Positions 30,450-39,700 of a DNA stretch of 64,000 bases are shown in pieces. Under the pieces are notes generated by a model that saw only the letters and a list, made by a program, of their open reading frames with translations, had not been told where the DNA came from and ran no database searches. The position numbers and the translations under genes are program-made. Source of the stretch: Farysia itapuensis (lineage: Eukaryota; Basidiomycota; Ustilaginomycetes; Ustilaginales; Ustilaginaceae); NCBI GenBank assembly GCA_023212645.1, contig JALBYC010000003.1:682001-746000 (forward strand). Reading direction: 5' to 3'. The stretch's first letter is position 1. Each line of letters starts with the position of its first letter.

Positions 30450-33404
30450 TTACTTCCGCTTCCTCGGCGACGCAGTGGCAGCCACCACAGGCACAGGTAA
30501 ATTGTGATGAGTAGACTGGCTCGAGCGGTCAGCAGGGCTGGGAAGGTCCTTGTCTAGGGCCCACTGTCGAACCGCGTACCACACTTGTGCACGTGTTCGC
30601 TTGACGGCTGCCAGCCGTGAACGCACCTCCTCCAGCCGTTCTACATACTCTCGCGAGTCAGCTGCCAGATCGTGCAGACACTCGAGCGCTGCAAGAACAA
30701 TAGAGCGTTGTTCGGGCGCAGGCAGTAGCGTGGTCTCAATCTCTGGCTCAGTGGCTTGACCCACTTCCTTGTCCTGTTCGCCTGCCTTGTCGCCAGAGTC
30801 AGACACCACAAAGATTGGCTGGCCATTTTCATCGAGACGAGGAATGGCAAGGCCCCCTTTGGTGACAAAGAGCTTGTCCAGATGCGACAGAGCGGGATTG
30901 TCCACTACTGAACCGAACAGCGATTCGTTTTCGTCTTCGTTGCCCGTACGAGCTCCATTGGCTTGATGTCTACCTGAACCGTTTGTGCTGGTAGGATCGA
31001 CGTCCATTGCGTCTTCATCCTCGTTATGATCGGCTGATCCGTTCAGCTCTTCGGCGCTCTTGGGCTCCGGATCTTCATCCCAGCCGCCCCTTTCCATAGA
31101 CCCCCAGCATCGTCCAACTGCTCGCCCAAGAACTACTTCGCTTTCGATCAGGTCCAGCGCCGTCTTGCCTAGCGCTCCAATGTGAGGGTTTCGGAAGGTG
31201 TGGCGCAAAGTGTGACTCGTCAGCAGCTGACGCGGGGTCACGGCAGGTTTCAGCAGAGTGGGTGCCAACGACGTCGATGTCAAATGTGTATACTCATCGG
31301 CGAATGGTTCGTGTAGTGTGCTTGTGTCCGGCCCCAACCCGAGTTGAGCATCGATGCGCGCAGCTTCGGATAAGTCAGATGGCAACAGTCGACCTCGTGA
31401 GTCTCGCAGGACAGAAGTGTCTGCCGCTTGTCCCAGTTGGGACAACATTTGCCGATCCTCAACCGGTGCAGCGCTGAGCAACGCGCGAACGCTGTCCTTT
31501 TGCATCGCTTCGACGCGATGTCGAATACGGTCTCCAACCTCCTTGTCCATCCGCATCTCGGTCCACCCGCCCAACTTCCCGCGTCTAACCCACCTCGCAC
31601 CTTTACTGCGCGAGAGCTTGTTGCCACGATTTCCGCCCCTGTTGCCGTGTCGGCGTTTGCGCTCGCCCGCTACCCTCTCCACATCCTCGTCCGAATCAGA
31701 GCTCTCTTCGGATTCGTCCCTCTTACTGCTGAACGGGGAAGGTCTTGGGAAGAAGGGTCGCTCTACGCGAGAGAGGAACGCAGCATCGGGGGCTTCACCG
31801 CGGATGCTCGAATCCGGTACCTCGAAGTCATCGATGTTGATCATCGGTGCCGATGAGATTGCACTCTTTGGGACAATTGCCGAAGTAGCAGGCGGACGGG
31901 CAATTGCTGCTGCCGCATTTGGAAGACGTCTCCGCTTGTGGCTAGATGGGAGGGATTGCTGGTATTGGTCGTCTGAATAGTCATGACGGTACGGGAGATG
32001 TGAGTTGCACGCCAGAAGTGAGTGCGAAGGGGCTGGATAGTACTCTTGTTGCGTGAGAGGAACAGGTGGATCAAGATCCTTGTCCTCTTCGTCCGTTAGT
32101 TCGACACCCATAGCGCCATGAGCACCGTAGCACGAGTCCGAGTCCGTATCTGTGTAATACTGAGGATGATCGTTGCCCGGCAGAGACAGCCAGATGAGAC
32201 GAGCCTCTTCGTTTTCTCGTGCGATCATCATTTCGCGATCTCGTTCGGCTTCACGCACCTGCTCTCGTTCACGTTCGCGCTCGCGCTCGCGTTCTCTGTC
32301 GGCACGTTCTTGCTCCTTTCTGCGCTCACGTTCTCGAGCACGCTGCTCTTTGTCTTGACTGCGTTCCGGAGCGCTTGTTTTGTCCTTGTCCGCACGTTTC
32401 TCAGGAAGAGCGGAGGACGAAGCTCGTTCGTCTCTGCTAGACTCTGGTCTGCTAATCTGTTGTGAATCCACCGGATCGGCAGGCTCAGCGGCTGCGGCGG
32501 CTACGACCGAACTTGGTGATTCAGCCTTTTCACCTCTCTCTGCAACACTGGGATGTGCTACTAGAGATTTTACCGCCTCATCCTGCTCTGGTGCAGCTGT
32601 TGGCGGCGCTTCCTGCTTAGACTCTGACGATTTTGTCGTCTGCTCAGAATCGTGCTGAGGTGGTGCAGGCTTCGTCACCTCTGACTCATCACCAGTCGAG
32701 ACTAATTCTGCGACTGGGGCAACATCATCAAGGACGGGCTCGGCGATCTGCGAGCCGTTTGTTATAGCGGCGGTAGCTTGCTCTGATTTTGCATGTACTG
32801 GCGCCATTTCCACATCTTTGACAGATGTGAGGTGTGAAGCACTGTCGACTTGCGGCTCTACCTTTTCTTCAATAACTCCAGACTGCTGCTGTGCATCAGC
32901 TGAAGATGATTCTGGTTGCTGCAGAGGTTCGGGATTGGTAGATGCAGCTGTTTGTGCAGCTGAAGGTGCACCAGCAGTGGCTTCTGCGGCTTGGCCAGAG
33001 ATGTCAGTAGATGCTCCGGTGATTGCATCCTGGCTAACTGCATCGCCTGATACACTGTCGATCGACGGAGTGGCAGCGAGGTTGCTCTTTGTGTATGCAG
33101 GTAGTGTCGAGCCAATGGTCAGTTCTGTGCCCATGCCCGCGCTAATCTGGCTCGGGTGGGGAGATTCCGAGCTGACCAAAGATGCTGAAGTAGGCAGAGG
33201 AGCCTCTTCTTGCTCAGACTTGGTATCTGGAAGCTGAACAGTGTCTGCCTCGTTTGTCTCTGCTCGCTTTGCTGGCTGGGCGGTCTCGACATTGTTCACC
33301 GGAGCAGCGGCCGTTGCTGGGGGCAAGGGTGAAGTGGTTGTGATGCTCGCGCCTTCCGCTTCAGCGGCACCAACGCCTGGCTGCGGCTCTTGCTGCTGCG
33401 ACAT
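30450..33404 (-). CDS. Rxt2-like protein, probable Rpd3L histone deacetylase subunit
   Basis: 984 residues from the ATG at 33404, single exon. The first 350 residues are Ser/Thr/Ala/Glu-rich and disordered. Residues about 350-395 form a highly charged Arg/Glu helix (ADREREREREREREQ). Residues about 585-660 (NRGNKLSRSKGARWVRRGKL, then RHRVEAMQKDSVRALL) resemble the N-terminal conserved region of fungal Rxt2 proteins, where an 'NRG-x-KL' block and basic text are typical. The C-terminal part has a conserved-looking helix pair ending in KRTRAQVWYAVRQWALDKDL and a basic tail PRKRK. Rxt2 belongs to the large Rpd3 complex and represses transcription; that role is inferred. If wrong, it is a nuclear protein of unknown function. 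Confidence 0.55.
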   Translation of the reverse strand: MSQQQEPQPGVGAAEAEGASITTTSPLPPATAAAPVNNVETAQPAKRAETNEADTVQLPDTKSEQEEAPLPTSASLVSSESPHPSQISAGMGTELTIGSTLPAYTKSNLAATPSIDSVSGDAVSQDAITGASTDISGQAAEATAGAPSAAQTAASTNPEPLQQPESSSADAQQQSGVIEEKVEPQVDSASHLTSVKDVEMAPVHAKSEQATAAITNGSQIAEPVLDDVAPVAELVSTGDESEVTKPAPPQHDSEQTTKSSESKQEAPPTAAPEQDEAVKSLVAHPSVAERGEKAESPSSVVAAAAAEPADPVDSQQISRPESSRDERASSSALPEKRADKDKTSAPERSQDKEQRARERERRKEQERADREREREREREREQVREAERDREMMIARENEEARLIWLSLPGNDHPQYYTDTDSDSCYGAHGAMGVELTDEEDKDLDPPVPLTQQEYYPAPSHSLLACNSHLPYRHDYSDDQYQQSLPSSHKRRRLPNAAAAIARPPATSAIVPKSAISSAPMINIDDFEVPDSSIRGEAPDAAFLSRVERPFFPRPSPFSSKRDESEESSDSDEDVERVAGERKRRHGNRGGNRGNKLSRSKGARWVRRGKLGGWTEMRMDKEVGDRIRHRVEAMQKDSVRALLSAAPVEDRQMLSQLGQAADTSVLRDSRGRLLPSDLSEAARIDAQLGLGPDTSTLHEPFADEYTHLTSTSLAPTLLKPAVTPRQLLTSHTLRHTFRNPHIGALGKTALDLIESEVVLGRAVGRCWGSMERGGWDEDPEPKSAEELNGSADHNEDEDAMDVDPTSTNGSGRHQANGARTGNEDENESLFGSVVDNPALSHLDKLFVTKGGLAIPRLDENGQPIFVVSDSGDKAGEQDKEVGQATEPEIETTLLPAPEQRSIVLAALECLHDLAADSREYVERLEEVRSRLAAVKRTRAQVWYAVRQWALDKDLPSPADRSSQSTHHNLPVPVVAATASPRKRK

Positions 33405-33690
33405 TGTGACTTAATCTGACAAGCGAGGGCTATCCTGCCATCAGCCTGCTGAAAGTGTGAAAAGTGACGGCAGCCCTAGCAAGAATGATGCGGATGCTGG
33501 GGCAGCCCTTTGGTGGTTTCAGGAAATCACCCAACCTGGGCGACGCGCTCACCAATTCCCGTGTTCCGCAATTCTGTGAACGCATATGTCAGCACGACTA
33601 AGCCATTTTTGGGGGAAATTGATTCCTGAATTTTGCCAAACAGGACAAGCTTGCTTTCTTCTGACAAGCGTAGACAGAGAGAGGGGTACA
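33405..33690. promoter_or_regulatory. Divergent promoter of the Rxt2-like and Utp16-like genes
   Basis: 286 nt between the start codons (33404 minus, 33691 plus). No further gene and no obvious TATA box. Confidence 0.45.
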
Positions 33691-34857
33691 ATGGCACCAG
33701 CGAAGAAGCAGAAGCAAGCTCAGAAGCAGCAAGAGCAGCAGATATCACAAGCACTCGCTTCAACTGCGCCTCATTCTTCTCATCGATCCTTTGACGACGA
33801 AGACGACGATGATGTTGTGGAGACGGCTGCGCAAGCACCGCTCGGCATAGTAGATCAGAACAGTGCGGTCGATAGCGAAGATGATGAAGATGATGCACCT
33901 ATCGAGGCTGTTAGCAACAAAGCTTCGCGCAAACAGGCTGCAGCTCAAGCCTCGAAGCTCAAGGCCCAAGAAAAGGAGTAAGTGGCACGCAAAGAGCAGC
34001 TTTATCAGGAAGAGGCAGCAAGCTGATACATCTATGCGTATTGCAGGGCGCGACTCAAACGTCAAGAGGCAGATCGGAAAAGGGCGGAACAGAAACGGAA
34101 AGACGAAGCCCAGTCGGCTGAGCTTACAGCACAGAATGCAAGAACAACACAAACACCGGCAGCGGCATCTGCAGCTTCAGAGACTGTCAATTCGACTCCT
34201 GTAGCTGAGTTGCAAACAGACCAGCAAAGTAGTGGTCCGTCCAGACTTGATCCATCTCTCTTCGCCGAGGTATTCTCAAAGCCTATCTCGGCCCGTAAAT
34301 CTATCCTTAAAAAGAGAACAGCGGAAGAAGAGGCCGACCAGGTGGCCCAGATCCGAGCAGAGAAGAAGAAGCGCCGCAAGGAGCAACGCAGCGGTGGTGT
34401 CATCCTAGGCCGAGATGGACTGCCAATGAAGAGAGCGGATGATGGTACCGTGATCCGCGCTCTTGACAGCACCAGGGGGCAAAGGAAGACCAACTTTGAC
34501 GCATCAGACGCAACAGAGGCTGATCTCCCGTTGGATGTGGTCACGCGTCCTACACCTTTAGACCCCACCATCTCCCTGCCCAATGCCAAGGCGAGAGCGT
34601 ACAAGAAGCGACATTTGGAGAAGAAGGGTCTTGGCCAGAGCAAGGCACAGATCGCGACTGCCTCGAAGGCGTCTCAGAAAAGCGAAGATGACCCATTGGG
34701 TCTCAACGACCCCGCTTTCTTGCCGGGAGGTGAATACTATCACCTTGTCAACAAGAAGAAGCAAGGACGCGACAAGACCGCTGGTATGCCCGGCGACATC
34801 GCGAAGCAAGGTTTCCGAGGAGGCGGCGCACGCAAGGAAGGTAGGTTGGTATGGTAG
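33691..34857 (+). CDS. Utp16/Bud21-like U3 snoRNP-associated nucleolar protein (2 exons)
   Basis: Exon 1 is 33691-33977 and exon 2 starts at 34047; the 69-nt intron has a GTAAGTGG donor and TTGCAG acceptor. The frame joins as KAQEKE to ARLKRQEADRKRAEQ. The acidic block SEDDEDDAPIEAVS followed by a Lys/Glu/Arg-rich helix matches the U3 snoRNA-associated (Utp16) family pattern. The rest is basic (KKKRRKEQRSGGVILGRDG, RAYKKRHLEKKGL), as expected of a small-subunit pre-rRNA processing factor. As annotated the protein ends GGGARKEGRLVW at 34857, about 365 residues. The last codons coincide with a possible donor (GTAGGT at 34841); splicing to the acceptor at about 34908 would give a different 22-residue tail ending near 34974. 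Confidence 0.55.
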
Positions 34858-34999
34858 AACGATAGATGCGCCAATGTAGCTGACTCGCTTGATGTCTCGT
34901 GCAACAGCTGTTTCTGTGCTTCGTTCACGCAGCAGGGCAGGCCCATCTCTCGGTTTTGCACGCAGCCAGACATAGAGGTAATGAAGGAATTGACTGCAT

Positions 35000-36451
35000 T
35001 CAGCGGTTCTGAAAGACAGACCATATTGGTGGGAAGCCCATGTGAGGTCCCTTTTGTAAAACCAACATGGCTTTGGAATGGAGAATGTAGCCTTTCACAA
35101 AGCTCTGGTCTATCATGCTGGCGACGATGGCTTCTACGTCTTCGATTTGCAAACTCTGATCGTGCCATGAGAGTCTTGCAGCCTGTAGAAGCATGTCGAG
35201 ACGCAGTGTCGGCGGAGCTGCACTTGCGTGGGCTGCGCCATTCGACATTACAAGGCTAGTTTGCAGAAACAAAGTCAACACAATGCGCTTTTGTCGCCTG
35301 GACTTGCCTCAGTACATACCTTTTGCGAGTCAGATTGCGCCACAGGGTGATCTGTAGCTTTTCTCGGAGGATCAAATATAAGCCACGAGTCCTGAACCAG
35401 TCCATGTTCCGGTCAAGTGCTTGGAGCGCACCAGCTGCATCTCCGATCTTGATGCATCGGATAAGGTCCGAATAGTACGGCTGTAGGTTGGCCGAAGCCA
35501 GCAGCGCCTCGTCTGGATAACGGCCGATGATGAGGTAGGTTGCGACAAGAGGGATCAGAATCGCTCGTTTGTTGTTGATCTTACGCAGCGTGCAGTTGTC
35601 AAACGCCCAGCGCAAGTGAGTCGAGGCACTGCGAATGTGATGTTGAAAGAGACGCAAGCGGCCGAGGTAGTAGCGATAGGTGACCCGATCTGCTTTCGAA
35701 TAGCAGCTTTCGCCAGTCTGGTCCTGTGCATTTGCGGCGCGGTTGAGTTTGACAGCATTCTCGACGCTGCCCAGTACTGTCTCGCAGAGACGGGTATTGT
35801 TAAGGCTGAAGTAGGCTTTGAAGCTCAAGTTGGCTAGCATTAGCACAGCTATACGCTTTGTGTCGGAGCCGACAGCCTGAGATCGATCGTTGCCAGCCAT
35901 ACCGGCAGATTTGGACAATCTTCCCGCTGCATCTGTCGTCTTTCGCTTCTTTGTGGGATCCAACCGCTGATCGACCGAAATGGCTAGGGTGACTAGACTG
36001 GTTGCAAAATAGCGCAGAGTGGGAACAAACCAGGTCGTTTCTGGCAGCGAAAAGAAAGTTGAAGCTCTCGAATAGACCATGGCCCAAGCATCATACGCTC
36101 TGTCCCAGTCTGCGTTGGATGTAGAGGCAGCGGCGCCAATATGGGGACAATCGCGAACGTAGGCAAGAAACTCGGCAACCAGCATCTGAAAGCGGTCTGA
36201 GTCGATGGGCGAACCAGATACGGGTATCTGCTGCAGCACCCATGCTGAAAGATCTCTGCCGGGCTGGAGTAAGGGACGGTCAGTTACGTGTATGGCCGCG
36301 AAGACAGTGTAGCTCTTACGTTTCGGCCTAGATCGTCTTTCAAGCGTTGGAAAGCAGTCGCATCCAGACGAAAGTTGCTCTGGAGCGAGTGCGAGTCAAA
36401 CACATGGTATGCCGTCCTGGTGGAGACGACATACTGCTGCAGAGCAGACAT
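35000..36451 (-). CDS. PCI-domain protein of the PCID2/Thp1/Csn12 family (3 exons)
   Basis: Exons 36451-36320, 36263-35320 and 35255-35000; introns of 56 and 64 nt with GTAAGA and GTATGT donors. All phases join, giving 443 residues. The N-terminus reads MSALQQYVVSTRTAYHVF. The conserved core is 'RVTYRYYLGRLRLFQHHIR', 'ALLASANLQPYYSDLIRCIK' and 'LILREKLQITLWRNLTRK', parallel to PCID2 ('LLPVKMLLGHMP', '[20 protein letters not shown]'). The last exon holds the winged-helix end: VEAIVASMIDQSFVKGYILH, matching 'CILANLIYMGHVKGYISH' of PCID2. Such proteins are TREX-2 mRNA-export subunits (Thp1) or signalosome-linked (Csn12); I cannot separate the two. The gene is tail to tail with the Utp16-like gene. 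Confidence 0.85.
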
Positions 36452-36765
36452 TGGCGTAGCTAACGATGCTAGCTAGCACAAGGTGTGTAGGACGTTGAAA
36501 CGCGAAAGTGCACAAATAGCAATCTGACATGATTTTTCTGGTGCCTTGAGCGCGTGAGCGTGGAGCGGGTCGATTCTATTAGCGCAGCAGGCAAAAGGCG
36601 CAGAGTGCAGAGAGAGAGAGATCACAAAAGAGAGTCACAGTGAGTGAGTGTGCAATTAACGGCCAATTCTGGTCGCTCCTCGTCGTCGTGATCGTCATTA
36701 GCGACCTTCTCTCCCTCCATCGTCATTCGGGGGGAATCGTCCGAGTTCCCCACTCGTCTCATCGC
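36452..36765. promoter_or_regulatory. Divergent promoter of the PCI-domain gene and the large orphan gene
   Basis: 314 nt between start codons. A short GAGAGAGAGAGA run at 36610-36621 lies just upstream of the plus-strand gene. The open frame of that gene runs back to 36640 but from a non-ATG codon. Confidence 0.5.
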
Positions 36766-39700
36766 ATGTCGATGCTCACCCCCTCCACGTCAGAAGGCGA
36801 TGTGGAAGCCATCACACGACTCGCCGACACCGAACCACCGTCCACGCAAGAACCTAGCCAACCTCTTCAGCAGCCATCGCAGGACACATCAACAGCAACG
36901 GCCCAGTCGGCACAGCAACCCAAGAAGTTTACTTCTCTCAGCGTGAACAAGCGCTTCTTGGAAAAGGCAAGCCCGATACCCTCGCCAGCTCTGCCAGTCT
37001 CGGTCAAGCTTGGCGACTCCAATTCTCCACGCCTGTCTTCGTCGCCATCCAATTCCACTCGTCTCACCTCTGCAAAACTATCAAGCGTACCAAAGGCACA
37101 GCCGACAGGATGGGCTACCACAAAGCCAACTACGCCAGGCGCCGCATCTAGCACCGCATCACCAGCTCTAGCAGCTGCCAGTGCGACAGCATCTGCAACC
37201 GATCCTCTACCCAGTGATGCGTCCGTCGTCAAGCCAGCTTCCAGTCCAAAACCAGCAAATCAGTCTCTGGCGCCAGCTGGCAATGCTGCCTCGCCAAGAC
37301 TGGTCGGAATGGGTCGTCAATCACCTCGGCCGACGTCTGCAGGCATCGACTTTGGCCCAATTTCTGGTCGTGCGAGTCCCGGCCTCAAAGGCTCGCTCGG
37401 CACCTTGAACCGCGCCGTCAGCCCCGCCAGTGCAAGCAGAGCGCCCTGGGCTAGTCTCAAATCTGGACTGTCTGCCTCGGAAACGCGGCCGTCGACCATG
37501 TCTGACTTTCCAACAGCAGCAGAGGCTGCAAAGGCAAAACAGGCTCAGGAAGAAAAAGCTGCCGCAGCAGCAGCAAAGGAGGCTGCGCGCCAACAAGCCG
37601 CTCTTCAAGCTCTTGATCGCTTCCGCGGCACTGCACTCGGCTCGGGCAAGCACTGGGACGAGATGGAAGATGAGGATGGTGGCTTCCTCGACGAAGTCGT
37701 CGAATTCGGCGATGGCACACAGTACAAAATTCCTGCTACCAGCGATGGCAAGCCCGCCGATCCAGACGCGCCACCCGTATCCAAAGAGGAACGGTTCAAA
37801 GACGTCAGTCACGACCGAAGCTGGCCGCCTCGCGGGCCCCAGCCACCAGCAGCATCGTCAAAGGCGCCCAGCCAATCTGCAGCATACAAAGCGCCAGCTT
37901 CTGGCGACTCTGCAGCCACTATACCTCGTCGCTCCGAGCAAAAAGCCGACAAGGTGATTATCCCCACCACAGGAGCTTCAGTTTCTTTAAGATCACCCGT
38001 CGAATCTAGAGAGCCAGCTGGCTATGGCTATGGTAGAGAAAGAAGGGGAGGTCCTCCAACGTACGGATCTGGCAGTCGTAATGAGGCTCCTTCCAGCTCT
38101 GCCTCCTCGCAACATGTTACGCAGGCAGTGCGAGCTTGGGGACCTTTGGCGCAGCGTCAAGCGTCTTTGAACCCGGGCTCAGTACCACCCCCTCCCGTTC
38201 AAAAGCCCAGCGCGGCACCCGCAGCATCGCTTCTCTCGCCATCACGTGCGCCGGCGTCGGTCGCTGCTACTCCGACTCAACCCTCTGCTATTGCAAGTGT
38301 TTCGCCAAGCTCCAGTCACACGTCGACCGCAAAACCTCTGTCATCGCAACTGACTTCAGCCTCTGAGGATCGCTCATCAACTCGGCCGCTTCCGCCTCAC
38401 CTGGCTCAACATGCCCGGCCTGCAGCTGAGACTACGACCGCTCCTATCGGCCGCAAGACGGTCTTTGCGGATGAAGAGGGCCGCAAGCCTGCTGAAAGTT
38501 CGCAACCATCCCGCCCTGCTGATCGAACGCCCTGGGGTCCAAAAGGCCTTGCACAGGCACGCCCGGGCTCGGAAAGCGCTCCAGCATCTGATGCGGCAGC
38601 CACGCAGCCTCAACAAGCCCCGGCACCTGCACCTGTCGCAGAAGAGGAGGACATCCACAGCGCCATCGAAAGAGCCCGCAAACGGCGTCAAGAAGAGGAG
38701 AACATCCGGCTTGCTGAAAAAGAGAGAGCTCGTCAGAAAGCCTTGGCTATTGAAGAAAAGATCAAGGCGGCAGAAGCGGCTCGTGTGGAAGAGGCCCGCA
38801 AAGTCGCCGAAGCCAAGGCTCAGGCCGAGGCAGAAGCGAAAAAGGCGGCAGAGGCAGTCAGCAGTCCGCCGCAATTGCTACGAAAGCCATCAGGACCCGC
38901 TGACAACGCTACCACATGGAGGACCGCGCGGGTCCCGTCTGCAACACTTTCCAGCAACGTTGCACCTAAGGAACGTGGTGAGCAGCCAAGCAGTCGTCCG
39001 GACAGGGTCCTTGCAGAGAAGGTGCTGCCGCAGCAGACAGTCATCTCTTCAGCGAAGCCAGCCGAAGTCAAGGAAAACACTCCTGAACACGATCCGATCG
39101 GAGCAACGTGGAGAAGGCAACAAGCGAAGTCGGCCGAGTCTGCAGCGACCGATGAGGCAACTGAGCGTACGTCGCAGAAAGCAACTCTGCCACAAGAACA
39201 GTCAATTGTCGCACCAGCAGATGCGCCCAGGATCATCCTTTCGCGTCCAGTGCCGGTTCAGTCCGATGCAGTAGCTACTGACAAACCGGCTTCTCGGCGA
39301 CAGGCTACCGTTGAAAAAGCTACTCGCGCAACGACTTCTGACCGAAGCAGAGCACGCGACAGCGCTATCGAGCGGATGCCGGACAAAGAAGCCATGCCTG
39401 TCATTGCGACCTCTGCACCTGTTCCAGCGCCTGTCAAATTGTATCCCAATGTGCCGAAAGAGAACTTCCATACTGGAACAGAAGCTCCCCAAGACGCTGC
39501 CCCCGCGTGGAACCGATTTGTGGTTCAACTAGGCAGCGCGAAGCCCGCGCATAGACTGAACCGGTTCCAGCAGAAGCAGCTTGCCGCCAAAGCAGCTGCC
39601 ATGCGTGCTCACGAGATCCCTGTCTCAGCGACAACATGGGAATCACCATCAGCATCAAGAAGCTTTACGATGGATGACCGACTGTTCTCTAAGCCTTCGG

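Noticed and set aside
36640..36765. N-terminal extension of the orphan gene with a hydrophobic, signal-like stretch
   Set aside because: The extension starts at GTG, not ATG; the first ATG is 36766, after the hydrophobic stretch, so a signal peptide is not supported.
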